64,000 nucleotides of DNA, from NCBI RefSeq assembly GCF_963924675.1, contig NC_089219.1:146960288-147024287 (forward strand), in the 5' to 3' direction. The notes beneath the pieces are model-generated. The model did no database searches. It was not told where the DNA came from and saw only the letters and a list, made by a program, of their open reading frames with translations. The translations under genes were made by a program, and so were the position numbers. Shown in pieces: positions 40,063 through 53,461 of this stretch; the first letter of the stretch is position 1; each line of letters starts with the position of its first letter. This DNA is from Phocoena phocoena (taxonomy: Eukaryota; Chordata; Mammalia; Artiodactyla; Phocoenidae).

Positions 40063-40440
40063 TTATTTGTTCATCAAATCCAGTACATGCCAACTGAACC
40101 AGACTAGATGTATAAAACTGAGTAAAACTAAGTTCCCTAGCTTCAGGAAGCTCAAGTCTAATGGAGACAATCCACACGGGAAGGCTAAGTGTGGTACATG
40201 ATGCTACGTACAATGAGCGTGATTTGTACAAGGTGTTAACGGGATCATAAGGGAGAAGGGCAGATAAAGGGGGAGTCAGGGAGAAAGTATTGGTGGGGGT
40301 GGTGATACCTAAGCTGAGTCTTAAAGGATCAGTTTGCCAAACAAAGAGGAGGGTTACACTTGGAGGAGCAGCTTGAGTAAAGGCGCAGAGAAAGGAAACA
40401 GCCTTTTGCCAAGTTTTTTGTACAAGGTTCCAAACGCCTG
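40063..40440 (-). mobile_element. L2 LINE tail, antisense
   Basis: The phrases tcaagtctaatggagacaat, aggtgttaacgggatcataa, cctaagctgagtcttaaagg and gcttgagtaaaggcgcagag are reverse L2. It directly abuts the sense L2 before it, giving a head-to-head pair. Confidence 0.65.
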
Positions 40441-42044
40441 TCATTGGATTACCCCACCAATGTGCTTCTACCTATTTTACATTCCTTGAATTACACTGCC
40501 TTGTGAGTCCCTGCTCAGAGACCTGGGAGGGCAAGGGCTTGGTATCCCCAGTGCCTAACCCAGCACGGGGTATTATAAAAACATCCGGGTATGGCATGGA
40601 GAAAGAGAAGGGATCGCTGGGCCTCAGTATCCACATCATAAGATGTGAGGTTGTGGCCGATGATTGATGATTTTTATGGTTCTGTGATTGGAAAGCTGGT
40701 CGTTTAAATTCCAGTGGGGAAAGGGTAGTGGGGGAGAAATGTGCATTCATAGTTCTTCCCTGTTTATCTGTGAACATGGAACGCTTGCTGGTGATAGTTT
40801 TAACCAAGTGGATTCTCTTAAAGTCTGTTTTTTGATGGATTCCTTCTTTTTATGAAAGCAAGTTGATTATGATCGGCCTTCAGTGTTGCTGATAATATAG
40901 GTTGGAAAAAATGCACAGTTTGGGTTACTTGGAGGACTAATCATCTTGGAAAAATTGTGGATCAAGTAAATCTGTCTTAGAAAAACAAGGACGACAACAA
41001 AAACAACAGTGTGTCAGCGGTCAGATTGTTTTTGTAAGTGCAGAATGATTGACAGCTCTGCAGAAGAGAAGACTCGGGGACCACGTTTCTGAAGGACTGT
41101 GTGGAGGAGCATTTGGCGTAGTCTGTGTGGCCACAAGGTGCAGAGGTGGAACCAAAGCTGTAGACAGTATAAGAAGGACCTCGAAAAAGATCGGAGCTGC
41201 CCATTGAATTCAATAGGTATCTGGTTTCTTGTCCTGGAGGTATTTAGGCATCCCCTGGAGACCCCTCAGAGACACTGTGGAGGGGACTTAGCCATCCAAT
41301 GGAGAGTCAGATCAGTTGATCTTCAAATGTCCTTCCAATATCAAGTGCCTATGAGTCTGATATGGATCTGAGAGAATTTTAGTGAGATCTTTTATATAAA
41401 GAGGAAAAAAAGAGAGGCATTTTGGTATATTCATTGTAGTCTCTCATTTTGTCCTTTTGCGAATTAATGCCTAGTTACATAGGGCATAGAAGATGAGAAC
41501 ATTACATGCATGAATCATTCTTGTAGCTATTTTTTTCTGGCCAAATGAAGTGTATTCTTGCGGCTGTTTCTATCTTGGCAAAATCAAGTGTGTTATTTGC
41601 AAAGATTCCTGAGAACACAGTGCCTTTGACATCTGTTTGGGGAGTTGTTCGGTCCTGTAGATGTCCTCCAGCGCACAGCAAGAACTCTGTGCTGGAAGGT
41701 GCCTCAATGAACATCCAGTCTCTCCTCCATTTCACCACCACCCTCATTTCACAAATATGACATTTTATAGAAAGGTCATAGTAAAGAAAGAACCGGAGCC
41801 AGAAATGACTCATTTGACCAGGTCTCTTCCTGCTGACCCTAGCCTCTGTATTCCAAGTCTCACCCCCTTATCCCTGAACCCATGTGTATGAGCACCACCC
41901 AGCCCTTGGCACTGCTCTTGGGACCCAACTCATGGAGGACCTGTTACCTTCCTCCAAAGACACCTGAGGTCACAGGCAAGGATGAAGGAGGCAGAACCTG
42001 AAGGCCGATGCAGCATTTTGACCTTTGGTTTTCCTTGTCTGTGG

Positions 42045-42250
42045 GCTCTGAGCCAGATGAGACTTTAGTCTGCATCCTGCTCTACCACTTAGTGCTTCTG
42101 CAAGCTCTAAATGCTTCCCCATCTGTAAAATGGGGCTGATGGAAAGGTCTACTTGTAAGATAATTATGAGGATTAAATAAGATAATATTTGCAAAGCTCC
42201 TACATACAGGTTCTAGAACATAGTATGTGCTCAATTAAACTGTGAATTAT
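42045..42250 (+). repeat. MIR SINE
   Basis: The phrases tgcatcctgctctaccactt, ccccatctgtaaaatggggc, tgaggattaaataagataat and gttctagaacatagtatgtg follow MIR. Confidence 0.75.
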
Positions 42251-42719
42251 TATTTTGTTTCATCCACTTGACACTCCCTTCTTTCTTATCTTACGCTTCT
42301 GCCTTTGTGTATACAGGGTACTCGCTCTGCAGGATGGCAGGGCACTTGCTCTGCAGAATGTTCCGTGGGGTGGATGTTATCCCAGGGTTCTCTGCACCTC
42401 TTGCAGGAAAGGAGGGGCCAGCTGTTCTGGCCTCACTGTCCCTTTAGCTCCTGTCAGTGGTGAGGTCGGCGCACACCCACTCTTGGCTAGTTCCATTCAA
42501 GGAGGGAAAAATGAGGTTGTTCTGACCTGTTAGGTCAGTCACCAGGACATCAGTATTTTGCCAAAAGGAAAGCACGGCATCCTCCTCTCTTCTGAGGAGG
42601 TGGCGTGTACTTGTTCATGAAAAAAGGGGAAGTGGGACCTTCCTCATCTCAGACCCTCGGCTTCCTAGGATGTCAGGCTCTCCGGGCATTTTCCTACAGG
42701 CAATCGGAGCTTTGTGCAC

Positions 42720-42960
42720 TATTAATAGTAACATTATTACCAACTCCAGATATGTCACAATGTCAGTGTATGTTTTATGTCAGCTTATTAAATCCTCAGA
42801 ACAACCTCATGACATTACAGTACCAATCCCACTTCTCAAAGGAAGCAGCTAGGACCCCATGGAGAAGAGAATCACTTTTCCAAGGCCACCCAGCTCATAA
42901 GGGGTAGATTCCAAACCGGCACCTGCCCCCATCTTCCTGATAAGCAGCATTGCATCCTGT
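42720..42960 (-). repeat. MIR SINE
   Basis: Reverse MIR: attaaatcctcagaacaacc, tcacttttccaaggccaccc, agctcataaggggtagattc. Confidence 0.65.
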
Positions 42961-43244
42961 GGTGGGCCTCGGTTAAGTGTGGCTCTCAGCTTTTCCCATG
43001 CTGGCATTCTTCAGCTTCTGCTTTCTCCCCATCTGTTGACTTTTCAGGGGTGGCACAGATTGTCTCCAAAATATCTCCAGTGGCCTTTGCTATCCTTCAG
43101 AACACTTGGAGGACACTTTATTGTACAGTAAATCCCAGTCATATCCCAGGTTGCGAGACATAAGAGGTTTTCCCGTCAGAGTGACAGCTGCACCATTGGT
43201 GGGTGTGCTGGGGAGGCATGGCCCAGCAGGTCAGCTTGGCCGTG

Positions 43245-43480
43245 ATGTTAGTGACTTACTAAAAAGAGTACCCGCTTTGGAGTTAAGGACCTGGTTTTGA
43301 ACCCTGGTGTGACTCCTGATTAGCCATGTGCCCTTGTGCAAGTTGCTGAACTATTCTAAGCCTCAGTTTCCTCATCTGTGAAAAGGGTCTAATAAAAATC
43401 CCTCCTAATTAGGTTTATTGAGAAGATCATATGCATTAAAACAAAAGAAGTTGACATAGTGCCTATAGGAACCACTCGCT
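43245..43480 (+). repeat. MIR SINE
   Basis: MIR with most of its length: cccgctttggagttaaggac, ctggttttgaaccctggtgt, gccatgtgcccttgtgcaag, ctcagtttcctcatctgtga. Confidence 0.78.
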
Positions 43481-44689
43481 ACATATTTATTCCCTCTCTT
43501 CCCCGCCACCCATCCTCACCTTCCGCCTTCAGTCCAGGAGGTTCTGAATTCATGCTTTGCCCCTCTTTGTTTATAACCGGACCCTTTCTTGAATGTTTCA
43601 CCTGGGCTCTACTCTCCTTACGACTGGGGAAGAGGTCTCACTTCCCAGGTGCTGGCTAGGAGATTGGTCCTCCTGCTCATTGTCAGGACAGTAGAGGAAG
43701 TGCACCTCAATTAAATGACGTATTGCAGACAAGCCGTTAGGTAATTAGCAGCAGTCAGTGCATGGGATAATTGGCATGTAGGTAGTTAGTTGGGTGGAGC
43801 TCATTCTCTGTGTAGGGCGCTTTATTTTTAAAGCCAGTATTTTTATGTTTGTAAGTATGTTTTGCATCGTGTTTGCATATAGTAATTTGTTCCAGGATGG
43901 ATTTTTCTTAGCTTGATAAGGCCCCAACATAGTGAGTTTGGGAGGGAGTTGGGACTGTAGTTACTGGTGGTTTCAAAGCACCAGTTTTCTAAAACTGAGG
44001 TTGCCATAGTGAATTGTCTTGAATACTATATGTACATTTCTAGCCCACTTTAACAAAAAGGCATTTTATTCTGGCGAAGAGGAGGTCAAAGCATTGGAGG
44101 TTTGGAGAGAGCTCTGTGTATAAGTGGCATTGGAAAGGCTTTCAGTTTTCTCCCTGAACGAATTCTTCTGGAAGGCTGATAAGATGGAAAGAAAGCACCA
44201 CAGAGCCAGGTGCTTAGAAATACATCCCCTTCCTCACTGAAGAACTAAGTTTTCAAAACGATCTCTACACAGCCCATATTTTCCTTGCCATTCTTCCACA
44301 GGGAGGGCTTCTGTAGAATTAAAATCATCTATTAAACTGTCAAGCTGTAAAGGTTATTTTAAAATCAGGGTGTTGGAATTAAGGGTGGGAAGGGGACAGA
44401 TGATGTGAGTGATAAGACCATAATTCTTTCTGGACAACAAAATATAAACCGAAGCCAAGTCCTTTTTCATCAAGAGGATCAGAAGTGATGTTAGGGACCT
44501 GGGAGGCCCTCTGTGGATTTTGGGGGACACTCCTTAGTACCCCCAAAAGCATATAGCAGAAACCCATCATGATCCTGGGGGTGGGAGATAATGAAAGGGC
44601 TCCATGCTTCACTATGTATAACTCTGCTTAAACTGCGGGTGGTCAGGCTATATCCAGCCATTTCCAAGGTAGTAATAAAGTTCTACAAT

Positions 44690-45185
44690 AAGTATAGGCT
44701 TTAAAGGAAGATATTCACATCTGGGCTCAGCCACTTGTGAGCTGGGGAGGTGTGGGCAGCAGGGGGGGTGGGAATTTGAACAAGTACAACTATTTCTCTT
44801 CTGTGGATTCATCCTATCTACCCCACTGGGTAGCTGTGGAAGGGTGATTACGTTGCCAGGCACAGTGCCTTGCAGGTAGTAGGTACACAGCTGGGTTAGT
44901 TCTCTTCCATTATAGGTAGGAGTGGAGGCAGCAGAGCAAAGAAGGAGAGCAGGGACTGTAATAGTTTGGCTCATAGAATAATCATATAGAGGCAAGTCAA
45001 GAAGACTTGAAATACTTCAAATCCTGGCTGTCCTTTTAGTGACCTTGGGCCAGTTACCTAACCTCTCTGGGCCCCAATTCATTCATTGATAATATAGGAG
45101 TGGTAATAGTACCTTAGAAAGGTGCTTTGACGAAGCAAGTTCTCAATGTACGTGTTGCTATCATTATTGTTATGGACGAGCTTAG
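44690..45185 (+). repeat. Two MIR fragments
   Basis: 44690-44910 (ctgggctcagccacttgtga, cagtgccttgcaggtagtag) and 45005-45185 (tgaccttgggccagttacct, aacctctctgggccccaatt) both follow the MIR order. Confidence 0.6.
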
Positions 45186-46639
45186 TTTTTCTGGGAATTC
45201 AGAGACCCTGTCAGGTGCTAAATGTTTTAAAAGGGGAGTAGGGGCTAAACTGTAACGCCTGGAAATCTCCCAGACAGGTGATTCCAAGATCTGTGCCTGG
45301 GCCCCCCAAGTAACACCAGAGGACCAGGTGGTTCATCAGGGGGGTTTGGTAAAGAATGGTGCTGTTGGACTCATCATCACAGATCCGATTTCCTCCTAGG
45401 ACAGAATAGATGGAGGGACTGGAAGAGCCCGACGTGGAGGCAGTGGTGGGGGCGGGAAGCTGTAATTTCTCTTAACTCTTATCATCCTTGATGTCCTGTG
45501 ACACAGTGTGTTTACCACAAGTTAGAAAAGATCCAGTCTACCTTAGAGGACTGCCATGCCAATGCAGTCCTTTGGAGAGTGACGTACCTTCCTAATATTT
45601 TCTTAGAAGTGTGTGGTTGACTCATAATAAATAGGGTGGTGCTAATGAGTCTCAGACCATGGACTCAGTCCCCAGCTGAGCAAGTTGGCGTCCCAAATTT
45701 CTCACATTTATTTGGCCCCTGAACACTTTTTTGAATTATACCAATAAGTATTTATTATCTTTCTTTTTATTATCTATTTTAATATACTTAATAGCATCCA
45801 TCAGAGCTAGTGTTTTGCAGAACATCTTTGGGAAACAGGAACTAGATGATCTTTCATCTCTCTTCTGGCTCAGACGGTCAGTGACCTGTAGAATGGACAG
45901 GTCTTGTCGGTGAAACATCAAGAAGCCAAAGAGACTCAGCAGTGGGAGTGTCCCTCACTGGGTCCTCGGTAAAGCCCCAGCAGAGGTTGCTGGCGGAGGC
46001 TCCCTGCTTTCTGAACACCCTCCTGAACTCAGCCTTCCCTCACCTCCCCACAAGCGCTCAGGAGCCATTGCTTTCTAGAGGGCAGCCAGCCTTACGTCAT
46101 CAAAGAGAATTTAGCTACACATGCGCTAATAGAAGGCTGCTGAGACATGTTTTCGCCCTGGCCTCAAAGGCCCTCCTTGCAGGTTACTTTCTGGTTATTT
46201 TATTGGCTCAGTCAGATTTCACGTTCCTACCTCATCTGCCATGTGTCTGAGCTTCCTTGTTCCCATTTAAATGCTCTTCCTACTCCGAAAAGTTTTCTCT
46301 TTGGCTATGAGCTCGTTCTTATAAATTTTGCCAGTGAGTCATGGAGGTTTTTATTCCAGCCCCTGCTCTTAGTCAGTGGAAAGTCAGGATTTGAACCTAG
46401 GCTGCCTCTCGTAATGATAACTACCTTCAAAGAGATGTTAGAATAAAGGAATCAAATGTGAGTTCAACCCCTCCAAGGGAGCTTGGGATGCTGGCATCGG
46501 GAGCTCACACGCAAATCTATCCCAGCCCAGATGCCTATGTAGATGGTTTCTAGTAGAATGTGTGTCACGGAGCTACCCAATTTTGGTGCCTCTCACTGCA
46601 AACTTTGTTGGGTGTAATTTACTTGTTACCAGTGTCGCT

Positions 46640-46966
46640 TAATGGTCTTGTCCTGCCCTTCCTTAACTTAAACTTCTAGAGTAAATCCACAGTCAGGCCA
46701 GGACTCCATATAGCTTCTCTTCAGTCTCTCTGGTATAGGTGAGGCCCTGTGTCCTTTAGATCCAGTAAGCACTGGTCATCTCCCTGGTAGCTCTCGCTAT
46801 ACTTCCAATTAACTCTGTGTGTCTTTCTTGCTATATAGAAGCTCCTTGAGGGCTGAGCCTTTGTCTGCCCGACTCGCCTCTGTCCTGATCAATTCTCTTA
46901 GAGCTTAGTACAAAGTAAGCATTCAATAGTTGAATGAATGAATGAGTGAATGAATGAATGAACGGA
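46640..46966 (+). repeat. L2 tail with TGAA microsatellite
   Basis: The phrases agaagctccttgagggctga, gagcttagtacaaagtaagc and attcaatagttgaatgaatg are the L2 end. It has grown into a TGAA repeat at 46930-46966, followed by an AACCA-rich stretch. Confidence 0.7.
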
Positions 46967-47209
46967 CTCGCCGACCAACCAGCCAACCAACAAATGAACA
47001 TACAAGTCCATCAACTTATTGGCCATGTGCCTTTCTCTTGTTATTGCTATAGATTTTTGAAGCCTTGACTGTAAGATGGTATCTGTAGAGACACCTCTCC
47101 TTTCTCCCTCCTAATCTTTGCCCATATATCCCACACCATCCCTTTCCCATTCTTTCTTCCCCAGGCCCTGGGTATAGAGATCTCTCAGCCTCTGTAGGTA
47201 CCACTGATG

Positions 47210-47420
47210 CCAGCATAAAATAATAACAATCACCCTCATATATTGAGTGTTTCCCAGCCAAGTACACGCTAAAACTTTTCTATGCGTTATTATCTCATTT
47301 CCGTGCAGAGCAACCTGAGGTCCAATTAGGTTAAATAATTTGCCCCAGATCCAGTAAGCTAATTGGGGCTAGAATTTGAGCCCAGGTCTGGCAATCACCA
47401 AGACTGTACTCTTGCTTTTG
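47210..47420 (-). repeat. MIR SINE
   Basis: Reverse MIR: gcgttattatctcatttccg, gttaaataatttgccccaga, tagaatttgagcccaggtct. Confidence 0.7.
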
Positions 47421-48159
47421 TGCCCCTCCTCTAAATGTGAACCCCACGTCCCAGATCCAGGGATAGCAGCACTGGTCCCTGTGCCCTCAGTTTCCCTGAG
47501 GAGCCTGTCAGCCACACAGGGCTTTGGAGGCTGCAGCACGCCCTGCCTGTCTCCTGTGTAATTCCATTAGAGAGCTGTGGCCTAAGGGCATCTCGGCCTC
47601 CTGGAAGGCACCGCAGGGCTAGATGGTTTGCTGTTTGTTCAGAGAAGGGGGAGGGGGATCCAGGTGAGTCACATAATCTAAGGATGGAGTAGAGAAACCA
47701 GAAAATCGGAGGCAGAGTGATCCTCCTGACAAGTTCTCTTTGGCACGTGGGTCAGCTCTGGCACTACGGAGGTGGCATAAAATCCTTGTGATGGTCTGTG
47801 GCTGGGACGTCCAGAGCTGCAGCGTGTCCCAGACCATCATGAAAGGCCAGAGGAATGACCTTCAGCTCTCAAGTGGGTGGCCAGCTGGGCTGGAGATTCG
47901 CAGCTGGGCAGGCTGGAGGGTCACGCTGGGGCCCAGAACACAGCCAGGGCTGGGGAAAGGCCTTAACGTCAGAGTGGGCATATGAGGACCATGAGTCTAA
48001 GCCCTCTCTAGCCCAGGAGTAATTAGCAAAGGCTTTGAGGGGGTAACTTTGAGCTGGATCTTGATGGAGAGGAGGTGGGAATTTACCTGACTGGGAGAGA
48101 AATCCAGTCCTATGGGGGTACACTTGTGTCTTATGGAAGGCAACTCTATGCCCCATGGA

Positions 48160-48560
48160 GGGTACCCCCCATGCCTGATGCCAAAAACTCAGCCTCTGGG
48201 CACTGGTGCTGAATCGAATCTCAGAGACAGAGTTTTGGGTGAAGTAGAAAAGAAGAGCTTTATAGCTTTGCCAGGCAAAGGGGGCACAGTGGGCTTGGGC
48301 CCCGAAAAATTGTCCCAACCTGGGAGGATCTGGTGAGGAGTTTTATAGCGATGGTTCAAGGGTGGGGTTGCGGATAAGATCAGAGTATGTGTAGGGCCTG
48401 CACTCCTTTAATCTGGCCTCAAGTGGTCTTCTCTGGAATGAAGAATGCTGACATCTTCCATTTGTTGGGGGTTTTAGTTCTGTAGAAGAGCTCGAAGCTA
48501 TTGTTATGTGTATCCCTTGAGGTGGAACCAGGACCTGCCCCAAAGCTGCACTAGTGTTTC
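48160..48560. mobile_element. LTR-like sequence (ancient endogenous retrovirus solo LTR)
   Basis: A block with a typical solo LTR feel: gagctttatagctttgccag, ttatagcgatggttcaaggg, ggcctgcactcctttaatct, ctcaagtggtcttctctgga. No gag, pol or env sequence nearby. Family and exact ends unresolved. Confidence 0.4.
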
Positions 48561-49649
48561 TTGGCTACTCCTCTCTTGTCTCTGCATCCCCTCCCTTCCC
48601 TGATTAGCAACTGTTCGAATCTGCCCTTTGGGACTCAGGGAAGGTCATGGAGGCTGGAGTCTATTCCCTACAAACAAGAAACGGGGGACACAGAAGGGCT
48701 TCCTTGCCCGGGAGCCCCACAGGGTCCTGCTTGGTTTCATGCCTCATGGTGGACAGCACGTAGAAATGGCTGGTTAAATGGCTGCATGGATGACGGGAAA
48801 ATAGTGAATCTACTCTGTAAGAATCCGAGAAGAGAGGGCCGGCTGAGGGAACCACTAGCCAGTCTCCTTACCCCTCAATTTTGTTTCTTTTTTTCTATAA
48901 CTCCACCTGGTTTTACCTATGAAGGGGTTGCTTGAAGACTTCAAAAGGGCATTTGTCCCAGACTTACAGGCGAGGGCAGCTTCAGGATTCTTCTTTCCTA
49001 GAGGTGTCTAGAGACCCCAAGGAGAAGTGGACTAGGATATGATGCTCTCCGGGGTCTAGAGTGAGCTTGCTATCTCTTCTGTACCCAGCAGTGTTATAGG
49101 AACCCAGCAGCAACTCAAACCTTTTTACTTTCCAGGCTTTTACATCCACCTGACTGTCCCTGGGCTGCCTATAATAGCAAGAGCCTGCGTATTTTCCAGA
49201 ACAGATTTAATTTTTAAGAAGCCCCTTGCTACAGGCAGCATGCCGAGGATGGTGCCTTTTTCCTCGGAGATCTATTTGCAGATAGCTCCTGCGTTCTGCT
49301 GCATTTCCCAGCACACTCCTCGCAAGTGCTTAAACCAGACATGAAATAGCTTCTGGTTCACAGAGTATGAATTTTTAAAAGAGGGTACTTGTTTGTATTA
49401 TCGCAGGGAAAATCTTGCACTCCTCCAGCTGAAGCACATCATACATTTGGCGCCTCCTGTTAGTGAGGTGTGGTAGTGCATCTAACCGTGTTGGACCTCT
49501 GTAACCAACTGGATGCATGGAGAAGAGAAGCTGGTCCCAGTAACTGAAACAGGGAGAGGGCTTCCCCAAGCCTGGGACAAATCCTATGGCAGATGGCAGC
49601 GGGTGGGAGAATGACATGGAAAAAGAAGAGAGCACCTGCAGAGTTAGGA

Positions 49650-49806
49650 ATTGGCATAGATCACTTAAAATCCTTGGTGACCGATGTTAATTGGACTTGC
49701 AATGATCATTTCACGATATATACAAATATTGAATCATTATGCTGTACACCTGAAACTAATAGAATGGTACTTGTCAATTATATCTCAATTAAAACAATAC
49801 TGAAAA
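49650..49806 (+). mobile_element. L1 3'-most end
   Basis: The phrases atttcacgatatatacaaat, attgaatcattatgctgtac and acctgaaactaatagaatgg, ending in tatctcaattaaaaca, are the last ~150 bp of an L1. Confidence 0.75.
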
Positions 49807-50930
49807 TCTTGACAAAGTACACTACTCAGGGCTCTAGCTAGCAGCAGGCCATGTAGTAAACTGGTGACACTTCCTTCCCTGAAGTCCCATTCTCAAGCAG
49901 TTGAAGGAATTTTGCCATAGGAATTTGAACTCGATTTCATAAAAGAGATGATGAAATGATTATGTAAGGCTCGGGGTGGGGGTGGGGTGTGAAGGGTGCT
50001 GCTTTCTCCGACATCCTCTCTGTTTGGTTTTCACTTGGCTCTGGGGAGGACTCAGAAAACTTACTCTGAGTGGAAGCCGCTTCCTTTTGCTCTAGGACAG
50101 TGAGGGTGTGGGGAAAGAATTGGGCTAAGGGAAAGAAAGGGGAGAGAGAAATAAAGGCAAAGGATACCTGTGACTGGAGAGTTGCAGGGGGACGAGCGGA
50201 TTTGGCAGGCATTATTTATTGAAGAGGGGAACCCGGTCCTTGCTGTGCACAGCTGAAATTTCACGCAGGGAGGCAGATGCCTTTGCTAACCCCGAACTGT
50301 GAGCTGGGCTGGAAGAAAAACCCGGGGCAGAGCCGGCGTTCCAAATTCAATTTTCTCAACCCTTCTGCCTCAAGGCCAGATGAATCCAGCAGCAGAGCGG
50401 CTTTGTTTCACTGTTTGTTTCACTGCAGGTCGAGGCAGCTGAGAAGCTGCCAGGCTTTTCATCCTGGGCTTTGTGTTTCAGCACCTTCCTAATTCCACTC
50501 TGACGTTTCTCTCAGGTTAGAACCTGAACGGGGATGCTTTGGGCACAAGGCTTGCTGGCTGGTGCTCCTAATTACGGTCCCAGTGACAAAACTCCTTGGA
50601 GTCTATCATCAGTCACTTCAAGCAGTGTTTCTCCATGTCCCCCAGCCCAACTCACCTGACAGCACAGCTGCGTCCCGTGCCATGTGCAGGGGTAGCACCT
50701 GTGGTGCTCTGTGCTTCTTCCTCCGCGCTCCGCACTGCTGGTGACCGCTCATGTGCTCAGGGCTCACAGAGGGGGCCAGAGCATAAGCAGCTGCCCCGTT
50801 GTCACTGTGTGGGCTTTGGCTGCTGTCTCCTTCTGCAGAGCCAGGCACTGTTTGCACGTGGGCACGCGAGCCCTTCTCACATCCATGGCTAGAGGTTTGC
50901 GGGCTGTCTGCCAGCAGTGTTGCTGTTGCC

Positions 50931-50966
50931 GTGTGTGGGTGTGTGTGTGTGTGTGTGTGTATGTAC
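50931..50966. repeat. TG dinucleotide microsatellite
   Basis: GT repeat of about 17 units with one G interruption near its start, followed by atgtactcacgtgctcacac. Likely length-polymorphic. Confidence 0.9.
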
Positions 50967-51876
50967 TCACGTGCTCACACGCAGCATTTCCTCCTGTCAA
51001 ATACTAGTCCTAAAGGAAGCAGCCAGGGAGAAGAGAGCTGGATAATCCACCAACCATTCCCTGGATCCAATCACCCCAAGCATCTTGTTCCTTCACCAGC
51101 TGGTGTTGTCGGGTCTGCTTTGCTTGGCTAGGGAAGTATTTTTTTCTTCCTTTGCATTAGCGGTAAAGATTCACCTGACATCTGTTAGCTCAGAAACCCT
51201 GTCATGAGCCGTGTGGTGATCCATTGTTATTCATCTACATGTGTACATTATGGAGGGTAAACGTCCCCATTTGGGGCTACTTGCTTGAGCCCCAAATCCT
51301 TTGTAAGTACAATAGGCTGATTATAGGGCTGGGGAAGGGCCTGGGGAGAATAGGACCCGTGCATGTAATGCACTCTGGGTGCAGGACCTTCTAGGCCAGG
51401 GGCCTTTCATGGCATTTACAAATAATTCATGCCTACAAGCCCCCAGTGGGTTTACCATGGGTTATTTATGATCCTGAGGCTTTGGTTCAGGAAACAAAAG
51501 ATGCTCCTCCATAGAAACAGTGGGAAACGTGCGTCCGAGGCCCTGGCCTGAGACTGACAACAAACGTCCAGGGCACGTGTTGACGCTTCCTGTCACTGAG
51601 GCCAAGGACAGCCCCACGGAGGAGCCTGGCCTCAGGCTTTCTTAGGCTGTCAGTGGCATTTGGACTTCAAGTTTCAATTGTAGTTGACTTTGTTTCCACG
51701 TTATCTGCATGTCTCTACTATTATTTACGACTATGTCCTGTATGGCCTAGCAGTCTCAGATTTCCTTGGAGCTTCCCAGGGTAAAGAAAACCATCAGACC
51801 AGAAGCTTCTCTAGGTTGGTACACTGGTACCTCCCCACCATCTCCCAACACGCACTCACACAGGGGATCCCCAAGT

Positions 51877-52320
51877 GCATTAGTTTGCTGTAGCAGCTGC
51901 TGTAACAGGTGACCACGCACCGCAGGGCTTAAAACAACAGGAATTTATTCTCTCACAACTTCTGGAGCCAAGAGGTCAGAAATGGTGTCAGCAGGGCCGA
52001 GTTCCCTCTGAAGGCTCTGGGGGAGAATCCTTCCTTGCTTCTTCCAGCTTCTGGTGGCTCCTGGCGTCCCTTGGCTTGTGGAGGCATAACGTCCATCTCT
52101 GCCTCTGTATGGCCTTCGCCCTTGGCCTCTGTGCATCAAACCTCCCTCTCCTTTCACTTATAAAGACACCAGTCGTTGGATTATTCAGGGCCCACCCTAA
52201 ATCCAGGATGATCACATCTCGAGATCCTTAAGTTAATTACATCTGCTGAGACCCTCTTTCCAAATAAAGTCACATTCACTGGTACTGGGATTTAGGACTT
52301 GGATATATTTGATGGGGAAG
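51877..52320 (-). mobile_element. MLT1-type MaLR LTR, antisense
   Basis: The order gcattagtttgctgtagcag, cttaaaacaacaggaattta, ctcacaacttctggagccaa, acttataaagacaccagtcg, ccaaataaagtcacattcac is the reverse complement of an MLT1 LTR (ERVL-MaLR). A solo LTR; no internal retroviral sequence. Confidence 0.75.
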
Positions 52321-52339
52321 GGTGTCGTTTAACTCAGTA

Positions 52340-52490
52340 TGCCTCCCTTTCCTCTTCCTCATCTGCCTTCTCTTCTTCCTCTTTCTATACTTTTACCTCC
52401 TCATCCTTCCTTCTTCCTTCCTTCTCCTCTGCTCCCCTTTCCTCCTCTCCCTACATCTCTTCCTTGAGTACATTTCCAGCACAGGAATTT
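52340..52490 (+). repeat. Pyrimidine-rich low-complexity tract
   Basis: About 150 bp of nearly pure C/T with TTCC and CCTT units (cttccttcttccttccttct), next to the MaLR LTR. Confidence 0.85.
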
Positions 52491-52844
52491 TTTTTGTCAT
52501 AAGGAATAGTCTTGTGTAAGTTGTGTTTCTTCTCCTGGATGGTTCATGGTTCTTGGAATAAAGTCCCAGTATTTGGTTAATCCTTCAAGTCCCAGAATAA
52601 AATATCATTTTCCTTTGCGTTCTCTTGAGTAGTGTCTCCTTTGAACCCTGTGGAACTCTCGGTTTGACACAGAGATTCACAAAGCACAGGAAGCATCAGG
52701 GTCACAGAAAAGAGCTTTGTGTTAGACATTAGAGAGAACTTCCTGCTGGTAAAGGTTAGGTAATACCTAAGCGGGTTATGGACTCCCCTTCCCTGCAAAT
52801 GGTTAAGAACAACCCTTTGTTGATCGTCTAGCTCTGATCTCTGT

Positions 52845-53310
52845 CGTTTTCTTGTTCTGAAAATCTTTGATGGATTTTTCCAGTCTCAGAATAAAGTCCA
52901 GGCCCAGGGATCTCATATAAGCTCATATTCCAGCTGCAATGCACGTTGCATCTTCATGCTGTTGTCCGATGCCCAGCCCCACAAGTTACAGAACATGCTG
53001 TGTACTTACTTCTGCATGTGTCCTCTCCCTCAGGATGTCCTTCGCCCTTCCTCACCACCTCCCTTCAAACCAATCCAGTCTTCAAACCCCAACTCGGATT
53101 CTTCTTCCCACTTCTTCCCTCAGTCTGCGTCCAGCTAGCATCTCTCTCGCCTCTGCTATTTTGTTTGTCCTTTAGAGGAGCTGTCACTCGTGGTTTCATG
53201 TAGGATTAAGCACATATTTAATTTTTCCTCTGGATTTGGGGGCCTTGCATTTTTATTCCTTGCATCTCTTCCTCCAGGGCCTGGCACTCAGTAGACAATA
53301 GTTTAGGCTA
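52845..53310 (+). mobile_element. L2 LINE 3' region
   Basis: The phrases cagaataaagtccaggccca, ttgcatcttcatgctgttgt, ccagccccacaagttacaga, agaggagctgtcactcgtgg and cctggcactcagtagacaat are sense L2. Confidence 0.65.
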
Positions 53311-53461
53311 CTAGAGTCCCAACTAGATTGCCACTCACCCTGCCTTTGTGGTTCAAGTTTAAAGTTCGCAGGTGGGGTCCCGTGTTCTCAGCCAGCTTTC
53401 TCCTCCACCTGTCTCTCCAGCAGGCGCCCTCAGGCCAGGCCGGCTGCCCTCCCCCCCCCTG

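Noticed and set aside
46921..46990. Possible CRISPR-like direct repeats (TGAA then AACCA units)
   Set aside because: A simple microsatellite grown from an L2 tail, with no spacers.
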